Shown here piece after piece: positions 1 through 10,974 of a stretch of 64,000 nt of DNA. The number at the start of each line of letters is the position of its first letter. Position 1 is the stretch's first letter. The notes under the pieces are model-generated. The model saw only the letters and a list, made by a program, of their open reading frames with translations, was not told where the DNA came from and did not search any database. The stretch is taken from NCBI GenBank assembly GCA_023213315.1, contig JAKCPI010000526.1, forward strand, positions 62,001 to 126,000. The letters are read 5' to 3'. A program made the translations under genes and the position numbers. This DNA comes from Euborellia annulipes (lineage: Eukaryota; Arthropoda; Insecta; Dermaptera; Anisolabididae).

Positions 1-33
1 TCCTCGCTCACTGAATTTCTTGTAATAATAAAA

Positions 34-262
34 ATATGGTGTGACTGGTCGCACAGACACAACTTTCTCTTACCTTCAATAAGGTAAAAGAAAGTTGTGT
101 ACTGTGCTTGTCACACCAGATTTTTGTTACGAATACTTCCACATCAGTAAAGTGTACTTCAAACAATTTTCACGAAAAATTTCACTGATATACTTTCTAA
201 AGAGCATCTAACAAATAGTTGATTTATGAATTTTAATCAAAATTGTTGGAGCGATTTTTTTT
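34..262 (+). repeat. Family A repeat, 5' fragment (copy A1)
   Basis: This holds the family A hairpin end, with GGTGTGACTGGTCGCAC facing a GTCACACC arm and ACTTTCTCTTACC in the loop. It continues into the conserved 'atcagtaaagtgtacttcaaac' and 'gaattttaatcaaaattgtt' blocks. The 3' two thirds are missing compared with the full copy at 20405-21110. Confidence 0.8.
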
Positions 263-1227
263 TGAATGTAAATGTGATAACAGCCAGAGGAAATAAATAC
301 TACAATGACATATACAAGCTAGGTCTGCCTGTTTGTAAGATAATGGGCTATTTATCTAATTTAAAATTCAAGGTATATAATTTTCATTCAATTTGCACCG
401 ACCTTTCGTATATGGTGACATACACCTTAAACCATCTAGAGCTACCCAATTAAGATTTATTATTTTTTGGACCCTACTTTTACTAAGCCTCCAGATTACA
501 CATTGCTCTGGCAAATGCATGGGCACAATGCACAATGCAGCAATCCTTCAAGTTCTTGTTTTGGTTAAATTTAGGGCTAGCTATAATATTGCTTACAGGG
601 CTTATTATCGATTGCTTCTAAACGGAAACATCTTTTAGCTGTTTTTTAAAAATAGAAAGGAAAATTTTAAAAAAAAATTTATTGTTTTTATTTAATGATC
701 CAAAATCAATTAATTGAAGGATAATTATATCAAATTATTTTAAAAAAAATTAATTTTTTTTATAATTGGTCGACTATTATTAATCTTATGATTATATACA
801 GTAGTATCATTAAATTTCGATATTAGTTTGAATTAATATATAATTTTTAATACCAAAGGACATTGGAAATGATTTCATTAATATTTTTACCAAGTGAATG
901 TAGTCCGGATATTGAAGAAAAAAAAATTGTTTTTATTAAATCATCTTAAATTATTTTTTTCCTTGTTTGGACCACCCACCAATTTTGGAATTTAATTTCC
1001 TGAAATTAAATGATTAGATTATCTTAAATATATTTTACCTAAAAGGTATTTAATTCATTTTATGAGTTAAATTTTATTGACTATGTGTAGGAATTTATTT
1101 ATGCCAACATGATCAAAAAGAATTAAAAAAAGGTCAAAATTAAATATAGTATCTGTGTGTGTGATATAAAATATAGTTAATAATGAAATGTAACATTCAC
1201 ATCTGTTTATTGTAGAAAATAAAGAAT
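263..1227. other. AT-rich non-coding, no gene seen
   Basis: This stretch is AT-rich with many short A and T runs. Short open frames near its start (226-638) have no recognisable domain and no intron or promoter context. Nothing else is supportable. Confidence 0.6.
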
Positions 1228-1500
1228 TGAGTAAGATTTTTTTTTTTTTTATAAAAAACATTCACACTTTTTTCTCATTCACAACACAGTCTTTTCGGCA
1301 ACTTAGGCCATTTAAGACTTTTAACGATACTCGTATGTTTAAATATATCTATTGGGAGTCCAGGCATTTCTATTTAAATCATTTGGTATCTAAATGCCTT
1401 AAATAAAATCATCGGACTGCCTGGGGTCCGAACCCGCGACGTTTAGTATACGAGGTTAGCACGCTAACCCCTACACCAAGCCCCGAGGGCTTTTCTGTAG
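1228..1500 (-). repeat. tRNA-derived SINE, family E (full length)
   Basis: Read on the minus strand it begins with a tRNA-like head: a TGGTGTAG-type A box and a GGTTCGGACCC B box. A 'gcagtccgatgattttatt' block, a central 'taaatatatc' segment and a conserved 'aagttgccgaaaagactgtg' block follow, then a short TG-rich and poly-A/T tail. The same order of blocks occurs at 37347-37640 and 50203-50470. The pol III boxes and A-rich tail fit a SINE. Confidence 0.8.
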
Positions 1501-2584
1501 TTGATATAATATTCAACTATTTTCATGTCTATACTGGGTATATATCAAACGAATTGTTTATGACAAGACCTTTTATATTACAAAGGCAATACACTAAATT
1601 TATTGATCAAAAAAAAAAAAAAAAAGAAGAAATTTAAATGCTAAAAAATTAAATTTCATTTTTTTAAAAAGCCTTTTAGACCAGGCGCTGGAGGTAACTA
1701 TGAGTATGCAAAATGTGAGGACCTAATTCTGTTAATAGATTTGGGCTAAGAATAGCTCCCAAAATAAGGATCCGGATCTTGCCGGGCCAATTTTTGGTTC
1801 AATTTTTTTTTACCCCCACTCCTCTTATTTGTATAGGAAATCAATGGAATACGTGCTAAGATAATGTGAAAACCTGCAATTATGGTCAAATCCTTATACT
1901 TAAAACCTCAAACAATGAAAAAACTCTCTTGTTATTAGTAAGATGAATAACTTTTTGTTCCCATTTTCATACACTTTGTCTAGTAAAATGAAAGGAATTT
2001 ATTTTTTAAACTTAAATGCATTTCCTAACCAAGTTTTATAATAGATACATTTTGTCAATTACTGACTTAACATCAAAATTTAATGGAATTATAATATCTT
2101 ACTTCTAAGGAAAATGCTTACTTTTTTATAACCTATTATATTATGCTAAGTTATCGTTGACTAAGAAACCTTGAAAGAATCCACGTGCCATCAAATATTA
2201 TCTTTTTCAAATTAGGTATGATGTGTTGAGAAAATTACTTAGGTGTGATTTTATCATAATACTTAGATTCTTAGAAGTAAAATAACTATTCAGTAAAAAA
2301 AAAAAAATGTAAAAAAATTGAGAAAATATTTATACTTTAATAAATAAATTTATTTTCTATGCACAGTTTGGATAAATATATCTTAAAACATCTAAGATAT
2401 AATTAAATTAACTTGAAATATAATCAATTTAGATTAATTTTGAGTGATAAAAAGTAATTTGATTTTGTTATCTTTTAATAAGAATAAAAGAAATTTAAAA
2501 TTTAGGAAAAAAAAAATTTATATGTAATCTATGTATTTTGCGGAACACAATTTTTTGGACTCAGGGAGGGGGGGGGGGCGTATT
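1501..2584. other. AT-rich non-coding, no gene seen
   Basis: There are A/T homopolymers and a C-rich patch near 1800-1825 (ttttacccccactcctc) that may be a TE remnant. No coding or RNA feature is supportable. Confidence 0.55.
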
Positions 2585-2653
2585 GGCCATCAAAATGTCG
2601 AATTTTTGACATGAATTCAATATTATTGGGATATATAGGTAAGAAAGTAAAAA
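2585..2653 (+). repeat. Family A repeat, 3' tail (copy A2)
   Basis: This matches the family A terminus: 'tcaaaatgtcgaatttttg', 'acatgaattcaatatt' and the ending 'ataggtaagaaagtaaaaa'. An 11-base G run lies just upstream (about 2568-2578). Confidence 0.65.
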
Positions 2654-3483
2654 TTAGAAATACACAAATAAAAGTGACTATGTTTATTATTTTAATCAGG
2701 TAGTTTTATTTTTATGTATTTAGATAAACAAAAAAAACTCTTGAAATCGGTATAAAGAATTTTTTTTTCCTTTAGTAAAATAAATAATATATTGATTTAT
2801 TAGGGCAAAAACCAAGAAAAGCCCCTTGAAATGTGTATCGCCTGAAGGAAACTGAATAAATAAATATAAATCGAGAGGTTTGAGATAAAAAGTGACGTGA
2901 GTAAATATATCCCATTGCATTTAGATTGATCATCCATCAATCAATTTTAAGAAAGTAATGAGTCAAGAAGAAGCTTTCACATTCAATTTATTATTTGTAG
3001 TTGAAAAATTTTAGAAGTAATGATTTGCAATTAATTTCTTTTATGTTCAAATATAGGCTAAATATGTTCATAAAATAATTACTCTAGAGTTATTTTTTTT
3101 TTCTAATTAAAATAAAATTAATAGCTTTTATATTGAACAGGAATGTGTTATTTAATTAAATTTAACTTTTTTGAGCTAGGTTTAATACAAAAAATATCCA
3201 TAGTAAATAAGGATCGAGTAAAAAAATCCAAAATTAATATTATATAATTAAAGAAATTATCTCAGATTTTGAAAAAGTATAATAAAAAATCTTTATTCCT
3301 ATATAATAATCGCTTCTTCATAAAAAAATAAAATAAAATTAGCAATAAATATTATATTTTCTAAAAAAAATTAATTGATTTTTAGGAGGTTATTTTAAAA
3401 TACTTTTAATTAAAGGTCCTAGACGAAAATACCGTGTAATTGTGTTTAAGGGCAGGAATTAAAGGAAAGTGTAAATTGCATCT
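2654..3483. other. AT-rich non-coding, no gene seen
   Basis: Only AT-rich sequence with homopolymer runs. The short reading frame at 2720-2920 shows no domain. Confidence 0.55.
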
Positions 3484-4012
3484 CATATTTTGATATATAG
3501 AGAAAGTAGTGAATTCATATTAATAATTCATTGTCGATATTTTGATGAAAATACCCGTTTTAAGGCTCGATGAGTCCAAAAAAGTTAGTCCCGCAAAATG
3601 GTTTGTGTTCAAAATCAGCAAAAAGAAAATGAGCTATGATGTTTAAATTTGATATTCAAGTTAGATATTTTCCGGAGTTGCAAAAATAAGTTTATAATTC
3701 ATTGGAAAGATAAAAGAAATAGTTATCATGGCAATAAAATATATTATTTTTCCATGTTTATAAATTTTACATCTTTCTCGAGCTTGGGGTTCCCCGGTAC
3801 GAATCCATTTTCTAATGAATAAAATATATTTCAATTGAACTGGTTTCCAATCATTTTAAATAAATGGCCTTAGATGCCAAAAAAAAAAAATTGTAATCTA
3901 CTGCCGGCACCTATATAAATGTCGACACAAAAATCTGGTGTGACAAGCACAAAAACAATTACCGATGGTAAGAGAAAGTTGTGTGCTGTGCGATCAGACA
4001 CACAATATTTTT
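3484..4012 (-). repeat. Degenerate family A repeat with a SINE inside (copy A3)
   Basis: In minus orientation it starts with a 'tatagagaaagtagtgaattcat' relic of the 3' end. It passes through a 'gtccaaaaaagt' block and 'tagttatcatggcaataaaat'. It ends in the hairpin (aaaatctggtgtgacaagcac, then ggtaagagaaagttgtgtg). The hairpin-proximal part is split by a family D SINE-like segment at about 3772-3893. Confidence 0.65.
3772..3893 (+). repeat. SINE-like repeat, family D (copy D1)
   Basis: It carries a degenerate B box (ggtacgaatcc), then 'aaaatatatttcaattgaac', 'ccaatcattttaaataaatgg', 'ttagatgcc' and poly-A. The same block order is at 8355-8500 and, inverted, at 14633-14720. Confidence 0.55.
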
Positions 4013-4438
4013 TGTTACGGTAGGTGATAATTTTTTTTATTAATTTTAAGTGTATTATATTAAATATAGTGTACACCCAAATTAAATTAAAAAAAATATA
4101 TAGTGAAATTTAATACAGTGACGATGTCAATGAACTATAATAGCATTAAAAGCGATGTTGCCTGGGCGGGGCTTACTTCCTAAAATGAGAGTCATCATGT
4201 TAGTGTATAGTTAAAAGCCGAAAGGTGAATTTAAGTACAAGAATTAATTCAATTATATAAAAATCATATTAAATATATCAACATATATAACAAAAAAAAA
4301 AAAAAGATAAGCCCGAGGTAAAGATAAAAAATTTAACAAGGTTGATTTAAATACAAATTTGCTTGTAGGTGTTATGGGGAAAAATGGATTGCAATAGTTA
4401 ATAATAGAATAGAAGAATATAAATAAAAATAAAGGTAA

Positions 4439-4563
4439 AAAATCTGGTGTGAGTGGTCGCACAGCACACAACTATCTCTTACCTTAGGTAATTGAAAGTT
4501 GTGTCTGTGCTATATTTAGTTTCCGCTGATATATTAGAATTAGAATTAGAAAGATGTAAAATT
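4439..4563 (+). repeat. Family A repeat, 5' fragment (copy A4)
   Basis: The hairpin end is present (aaaaaatctggtgtgagtgg, actatctcttacctt) and runs to 'gatgtaaaatttatt'. There it joins the foldback at about 4564-4966, which probably inserted in or replaced the rest of the copy. Confidence 0.7.
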
Positions 4564-4966
4564 TATTTTTACATATTATATTTCATTTTACTCGGGAGAA
4601 AGTCTAGTTTCTGAATATATAAAAAGAAAAATTATAAGTTACGTAAGAAAAAAATATTGTCCCCCTCCCCCCTAGAGCACCCCCTTATGGTCCGATGTTT
4701 ATTAAAATCTTTTAGGCCTTTTCCTCTAGTTAATTGTGCAAAATTTCAAAACAATTGAATAAATAGTTTTTGAGTTTTCATTGTCGAAAAAAAAATTACA
4801 GACATACACACAAATATCATTACAAAAATATTTTTTTCTTACATAACCTATATTTTTTTTATATATATATTCAGAAACTAGACTTTCTCCCGAGTAAAAT
4901 AATATATAATATGTAAATCATTAGACCATTAGGGGGGCTCTAGGGGAGGAGGCAATATTTTTTTCT
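4564..4966. repeat. Foldback with two inverted segment pairs
   Basis: Segment A (about 4590-4645, tactcgggagaaagtctag) is inverted at about 4846-4905 (ctagactttctcccgagta). Segment B (about 4646-4705, with ccccctcccccctagagc) is inverted at about 4913-4966 (gctctaggggaggagg). The order is A-B then A'-B', not the nested A-B-B'-A' of a simple hairpin. It has no coding potential. Confidence 0.7.
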
Positions 4967-6096
4967 TGAATGGTGGGTGGGCAAAGTTGTGCGCTCGGCC
5001 TAGTCCGACCCTTTATTTTTACCCTTACATTAACTTTACCTACTGAACCTATAGTTGGTGGGCAAAGTTAATAGTGAAATAATTTATAATAATAATAGGT
5101 CTAAATATTAAATCTCAATCAATAGAAAAAAAAGTTATAAATCATTTGTATAGAATGCTTTATTCCAGTGGACCAGAATACCGGATAATGAATCACCATC
5201 CTTAATATGCAAATTAACTACCTTCTTTTTACGAAAATTGATTTCCATTGAAATAGAAATTAAATTCAAAAGAAATGAATGAATTCTTGTTAAAAAAAGC
5301 CGTTTGTTTTATTCATAGAAAATAAGGATCCATTATCATTGGTAGATTTCAATTTAACATTATTTTTATCAATCAAATTGATAAAAGCGATTGATAAAAG
5401 AATAATAATAGTATTATATAAAGGATTGTTATTATAAAACAAAAAAAGAGGATTAAGAAAATGTTGCTAGCGAGTCGTTGGCCCCCCAGGTGATGACGTC
5501 ATTCGCCCACATGTGCATAGAGTCACCTTGAAATGTGCTTAAGAAGAGTATAAGTATACAAAAAAATATATATAAGCAAATAATATTGAGCATTATTTCT
5601 ATGATTCATAAACCACGTAATATAAATTAGCATTGAAATAGGAAAGAATGGATCATTCGAAAAAAAAAATGGAAAATTTGTATGACTTTAATATGTTAAT
5701 GTAATGTATATTTGTTTGTTTAGTATTGTAATTTAAATAAAAATCAATTTAAGAATCGATATTTATTGTAATTTATAGTGGGTGAAATAATTTATAGTAA
5801 TTTAATTTGAATGAAGTAGTTAAAAAAAAATAGTAATAAATAATTCCATTTATTATTTTTTCTATCTAGATTTCTTTTTTTTTTCAAAAATATTTCCAAC
5901 TCAGTAGAAAGTGAAAAAAAAAAATTAAATTTTGGGACGAAGCAATTGCCTATCCTAGTCATAACAACATAGGTATTTATTATTGCAACACATAAATTAT
6001 TAGAAAATAAAATAAACATAAGAGTAGGCCTATTATTTATTGCTGAAAAAACCTAAAAATTTTTGGAAAATCGATTATTTCTCAACATATTTTTAG
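4967..6096. other. AT-rich non-coding with a short GC-richer patch
   Basis: Mostly AT-rich. At 5461-5535 there is a short GC-richer patch (gcgagtcgttggccccccag) containing a perfect CRE, listed separately. No coding exon could be supported on either strand. Confidence 0.5.
5494..5501. promoter_or_regulatory. CRE-like palindrome TGACGTCA
   Basis: A perfect TGACGTCA within a short GC-richer patch. This is the consensus site for CREB/ATF-type bZIP factors. It is one of four in the window. Function is inferred only. Confidence 0.35.
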
Positions 6097-6209
6097 CCGG
6101 GGGCCTGGCAACGGAATAGTCACCACAATCGTTGTTGTTAAGCAATGCCAAGCGCGGCGAAACCTGGGATAGGTGACCCCCAGGAATCAACTTTTAGAAC
6201 GTCCCCCGG
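6097..6209 (+). repeat. 5S rRNA-derived short repeat, family G (copy G1)
   Basis: About 113 bp bounded by CCGGGGG and CCCCCGG. The inside resembles a 5S rRNA gene: a GGCAACGG start, then TTAAGCAATGCCAAGCGCGG like the 5S A-box region, then GGGATAGGTGACCCCCAGG like the C-box region. It is shorter and more diverged than a functional 5S gene, and the same derivative recurs at 12971 and 50881. It is therefore a dispersed repeat, not an rRNA gene. Confidence 0.6.
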
Positions 6210-7422
6210 TAGCCATGGGTATTATAAAAATAATCTAAAAGTAAAATTAATGACCCTAATGACATCTGTAGCCGAAAAAGGGGAATTGAAAAAAAGGGCG
6301 GGGGAATATATATATAGTTAGGCCTAGGTAGAATTTATTTAGAAAAAATTATGAAATTGTTTTAGTGGAGGATGGGGAAGTATTTTTTTTTTTTTTTTAA
6401 TTTAGATAAGGATTAGGTAGGCTAGTTTAAATTTAGATTATATTACTACAGTTGATGTTAAATAATCCTTAGGCTCAGTAATAAAAAAAAAAGGTTTCGA
6501 AGGATAAATGAAAAGAATTTAAGAGAGGCTTAGGGTAATTTTAATTAGGTAAATGAATTAGACAAATAAAAGAATAGTTTAATACAAATTGCCTTGAGAT
6601 TAGATTTTAATTGAATACTACTATATAGAGAGCTGGAGCCGCTTAATTTCAGGGGATTCCGCATGAGAGCGCCACCGATCAGGCCAACCAATATTCAATT
6701 CCTATTTTCTATAGAGAGAGTGGGGGGATCAGAGTAGCTATGAAAATGTCAAATAAAAATAGAAAAACTGTCAATAATTAAATTTGTTATTATTTTATGT
6801 GTTCTTTGAAATAGTACAGCAAAAAGTTTTTATTTAAATATAAATAAACATTCATTCACTACCTTAATTTTTTTAAAGATAAAAATAAAGTAATAAAAAA
6901 AAAAAAACAGTTCATTTTGTTTTCTAATAAAATCATGTATTTTTGATGAGCTAAAAGCCAAGGGAGCGGGTTCGAAATCCAGACAGTCCAATGAAAATTT
7001 ATTTAAACAAATTTGATGCCAATTGATTTACATATATTTGTCTGGATTATTTGAATCGTAAATATACAAAACGAAAGATTTTAAAAGTCTAACTATATGG
7101 CTTAAAAAAGCGTATATTTTTTTTTTATATTTAGTTTAAAAGTGATTGGTGATAATAACTCCTAGTGTGATGTTGGATCAATTTTAATTAGTAGGTGGAA
7201 GGTTTAGCCGGAAAGCCATAAATAAATATTATTTTTAAATGAGATATCAATATAAATTTGTAAAGCATAAAAAAGAGCAATAAAATAGGCCTAATATTAA
7301 AGGAAATTCAGGCGATTCAACATTCAAAAAAATTTTCAAACATCTCTCTCCTCTCCATTAGTCTGTCTGTCTGTATGTCTGGTTGTGCCACCGGTTATGG
7401 TGAATATGAATCATCTCACATA
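6210..7422. other. AT-rich non-coding with a SINE fragment
   Basis: AT-rich with homopolymers. At about 6955-7060 there is a fragment like SINE family E (gggttcgaaatccagacagt, then an 'atttgatgcc' type block). A short TCTG repeat lies at 7361-7376. No gene is seen. Confidence 0.5.
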
Positions 7423-7460
7423 TATATAAAAGGTGTGGCTGTCAGTGTCAGACTCACAGT
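7423..7460 (+). promoter_or_regulatory. Candidate TATA-box core promoter
   Basis: TATATAAAAGG is followed 19-31 bases downstream by three TCA-type initiator-like motifs (tcagtg, tcagac, tcacag). This spacing fits an arthropod TATA/initiator core promoter. No coding exon is recognisable downstream, so it may start a non-coding exon or be chance. Confidence 0.35.
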
Positions 7461-8354
7461 TAAATAAAAATATTTGGAGAAGAAGAAAGAATTAAGACAT
7501 TCATGTTTTAATTGAGAATTTAAAGCATTATGTATTCAAATTATCTATAAAATCATGAAATATAGCTGACGAGTAAAATTAAATAAAATGCAATATTCAA
7601 TTCCTATAATGACAAGATTATAAATTTCCAATATTCAATTCCTATAATGACAACATTATAAACTATCTTGAATGGAAAAGTAAACAAAGGTGGATTGAAA
7701 GATAGGCGACACTAATGCACTCTATCGGAAAATAGATGCTACAAGGAGGAAAGAAACAATGGCCGAAATAAAATTATAAAGGGACAGTCAATGCAAAAAG
7801 TTTGTTCCATAACTTGAAAATTTTATTACTTATTATTTGTTTTATGTATCTAAAATGATTAGATTTTTTTATATTTTAATACATAATCATTAAATAATGA
7901 CATATATCAAAAATATATGTTGAAATACCTGGAGATAAGTAAATGGCAGTGATAGGGAGTCGTGATGCCACCGAGAGAGCCAGATTAAGGTTGAGACAAA
8001 GAAAGTGTTGTTGCCAAGTCATGAAAGGCGATGCACTTTGCACATATTAACATAATAATAACGAATTGAAGTTGAATGGCACTAATAATATAATGAAACT
8101 TTTCAAACAAATTTTACAAACACATATTAAAGGTACACTGGCTGGAAGCCTACTGAAACGGTTTAATGGCGTCTCGACGCTTCTGATTTACGAGGGAGGG
8201 AGGGAGGGAGGGAGGAAATGGAGGGGTGGATATTGTCTTTCTTTTAGGCGCCCTTCTTCAAATCATAAAAAATCTTAAGAAAAGTTAGTTTAATTAATAA
8301 ATTAATTTATTTTAAAATGATTATTGTGAATTATTAATTTTAATTAATAAATAA
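7461..8354. other. AT-rich non-coding; short duplication and GGGA microsatellite
   Basis: 'caatattcaattcctataat' occurs twice, at about 7591 and 7630, as a local duplication of about 38 bp. A (GGGA)n run lies at about 8189-8214. No gene is seen. Confidence 0.5.
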
Positions 8355-8500
8355 TAGGCGTGCTCATAGAGAAGACATTAGAATCCAGGGTTCGCTTCCC
8401 GTCCCAAGCAAGAAAAAAATTTATTTCATTTGAATTGGCTACCAATCATTTGAAATAAATAGGAATGGAGTCTAAATGGTTAGATGCCGAAAAAAACCTT
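8355..8500 (+). repeat. SINE-like repeat, family D (copy D2)
   Basis: A tRNA-like B box (gggttcgcttccc) is followed by 'tttatttcatttgaattgg', 'ctaccaatcatttgaaataa' and 'tggttagatgcc' with an A-rich end. The order matches 3772-3893. Confidence 0.6.
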
Positions 8501-8522
8501 AAAAAAATTTTAAATAAATAAA

Positions 8523-8600
8523 TTATAGGGTGTTGATTATCCTTTCCAGGAGAGTAGGTGACCCAGGTTCGATTCCCAACTGGCTCTTTTTTTTAAGAAG
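8523..8600 (+). repeat. tRNA-like SINE relic with a B box
   Basis: The segment contains 'gtgacccaggttcgattccc', a good pol III B box, followed by a T run. No complete tRNA fold is visible. It abuts the TA that flanks the pogo-like element at 8603. Confidence 0.4.
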
Positions 8601-8602
8601 TA

Positions 8603-10172
8603 GGGTGAGTGCACCAGTAACAAACCAATTAGCAGAAATTTTGAAACAAATTTTGATAATGTGACTCAATTATTGAGACAATCATTGCAAAAAAAAATCA
8701 ACGTACTCTTTATCTACCATAGAATCATGTAGCCTATTCAAATTTTCTTAATAGCTATTAAGTTTTTTTTATTTAATAATGAATGTGGAAAGTCGCAATG
8801 TTCCTAAGGTTGACCAGATTGTACCAGTAATATACCAGATATTGTACCAATAGTAAACCAGTAAATAAAACGAATTCTTTTAATGAAGAATAATTTTATT
8901 ATTAATAATAACAAGTTTTTGTATTAGTAATCATCACAAATTTTCATCATTCTACAAGTTTCATCTAATACTTATGCTACAAAGCCCGTAAAAAACTTTT
9001 GATTTCATCCATCTCTTTTCTGACTTTTACCAATGCTCCATTCTTTATTAATACTTTAAATTTGCATGCCACTTTCTCAAAGCAGTTTCTGTTACCAGAC
9101 TTCTAGAAATGTTGATAGATTCAGCGTGACGTGCAACTATATCTGGATTTAAAAAACTGGAAAACCATTTTCTGCCCGGTATATTATCTTTAAAGAGATT
9201 TGGTCGTTTCTGTTCAATTACAATTTTTTTAACTGTGTCAACAACTACCATTTCTTTATTGAGTGCAAATTCTTTTTTGCCATCACTATTATTCAAGTTT
9301 TAAGCAAGGATTCTTCTTACTTGGTCAATATAGTGAGAGGTCCCATTTTTCTCTGTACAGGGATCTTCATTTTCATTTTATTTATGAGAGTTGTGTAGGG
9401 AAAATTATATTTTAGGCATGTTTCTCTAATTTTTGCGCCTTTGCTTATCTCGTCTCTCGTTTTTATGACGTGTTCCTCCATATTTGAAAAACGTTCTTTA
9501 TGGTGGCATTGTGTTTGTAAAATAATGTAGGTGGTGAATTACTGGAACAAATTCATAGTGTAGATGTTACCAGTAATAAACCACTGGTCTACAACTGGAA
9601 CTTTGTAATTTTTTCAGTAGTTTATTATAATAATGTATTCAGTGTATAAAGTAAATACAAATGTAAAAGAAAAAAGAAAAAAAATTATCAAAAAGCTTAA
9701 TCACGAGTTGTAGACAAAATGGAATATTACTGGAACATCATTGAATTCGTGTTCCATTAGTTTACCAATGACAACCATTGATTTAAATTAGCATTTTCTA
9801 ATGAAATAAGACATAATATTATTAAATATTATTAATATATGTATTATACTATGTAGTTAATTCGAAAATAGATTGCAATGATTGAAATAAACAAACATTT
9901 AAAAAGATTAAAAAAACTTAGCGTTATACACGTTGCTTATTAAAATGGCCGCCAGGAACGAAGTGAACGATTGTCGTTTCGGATTATGTGAGTTTTAATG
10001 ATATAATTGGCGTATACATCACTTGTATCTATGATTACATGATTGGTAGAAGTACAGCAGTCCTACCAAAAGTAAAAAAAGTGGCTGAGAATTCAACAGA
10101 TGGTTAATATTTCGGTTTGAAGTTTGAAATGGTCTACTACTGGTGCCTGGTGTGGCACTGGTACACCCACCC
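8603..10172 (-). mobile_element. Pogo-like (Tc1/mariner) transposon, degenerate
   Basis: The ends are inverted: GGGTGAGTGCACCAGT on the left and, reverse-complemented, GGGTGGGTGTACCAGT on the right. Each is flanked by TA (8601-8602 and 10173-10174), the Tc1/mariner target duplication. The 1570-bp interior carries minus-strand transposase-like remains with a psq HTH and a CENPB-type HTH (9048-9481). Repeated ACCAGTAATA/ACTGG motifs lie at both ends and may be transposase-binding sites. No DDE catalytic domain is visible, so it is non-autonomous or decayed. Confidence 0.85.
9048..9481 (-). pseudogene. Pogo/jerky-type transposase N-terminal remnant
   Basis: The reading starts at an ATG at 9481 (MEEHVIKTRDEISKGAKIRE...) and gives 54 codons that match a psq-type HTH, including a KIPVQRKMGP segment typical of its end, then stops at TAA. 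After about 20 bases and a frame change, 9296-9048 encodes an 82-residue stretch with KRPNLFKDNIPGRKWFSSFL and ...LVTETALRKW. That is the CENPB-type HTH of pogo/tigger/jerky proteins. A residue gap after the FSSFL motif suggests a small in-frame deletion. The DDE domain expected next is absent. A further open stretch in another frame (about 8986-9060) ends ...EMDEIKSFLRAL and stop. It is probably a non-functional, DNA-binding-only remnant. Confidence 0.8.
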
Positions 10173-10199
10173 TATATTTCTTGTTTTTGTGAAGGATAT

Positions 10200-10312
10200 G
10201 GGCGTAACTAGAGAATTTGGCTGGGGGGGGCGCCATAGGACCAGCTATTCTCCGTTGGGCCTGGAGCCATCTGGGAGGGAGGCCCCCCTCCGGCACCCCC
10301 CTAGTTACGCCC
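10200..10312. repeat. GC-rich short TIR element, family K
   Basis: GGGCGTAACTAG at the left end is mirrored by CTAGTTACGCCC at the right. The interior is G-rich on the left and C-rich on the right. It looks like a MITE of about 113 bp. No clear target duplication was found. Confidence 0.6.
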
Positions 10313-10604
10313 TTGGGCACATATGTCTAACCGTATCATCTTGGGTAAATTTTTATAGAAAAATTTTACAATTTGTTTTAAGGATAATGTAAACGTATAA
10401 TTAGCTAGCAAATGAGGCTTATAAGTTATATAACTAAGGAAAAGATGTATTATTTTATTAGTATCATTATTTGGGAAAATTTGAATTTCAATTACAAGTA
10501 GAAAAGACAAGTGAACTGACGACAATAGAGGGCTTTCCTTGTGTGAGCTTGATATGAATCATATTTCCATGAATGAATAATTTTCGATTTATTATCAACC
10601 ACAG

Positions 10605-10640
10605 GGCCGGAACTAGTTGAGGTCCTCTGAGTCCAAAAAA
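10605..10640 (+). repeat. hAT-like terminus fragment
   Basis: 'cagggccggaactag' resembles the CAGGGCCGG-type left end of many non-autonomous hAT elements. No right end was found nearby, so this is a fragment at best. Confidence 0.3.
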
Positions 10641-10748
10641 ATACTACATAGGCTTATATAGGTATATTTTTTGATAACTTCTACCTCCTATTTAGAAGGA
10701 AATTTGACAATTGGATATCGACGAAACTTGCATTGTTTTAGCTTGTAA

Positions 10749-10974
10749 ATGAAAAAATCTGTTGTGACTGGTCGCACGGCGTACAACTTCCTCTTACCTT
10801 CCCAAAGTTGTGTTCTGTGCTTGTCACACCAGATTTTTTGAGTCGACATATATTTAGTTTCTCAAAACGTGTATATCCGTCAAAATCTCGACATCGAATT
10901 TTTGACATGAATCCAATACTTTCTCGCTATATATATATATTGCATATATACAAACAGTAGATAAGAGAAAGTAA
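10749..10974 (+). repeat. Family A repeat, internally deleted (copy A5)
   Basis: The complete hairpin end (atctgttgtgactggtcgca facing tgtcacaccagatttttt) is joined at 'tttagtttc' directly to the 3' part (tcaaaacgtgtatatccg, then gataagagaaagtaaaa). About 450 bases of the interior are missing, leaving a MITE-like short form. Confidence 0.8.
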
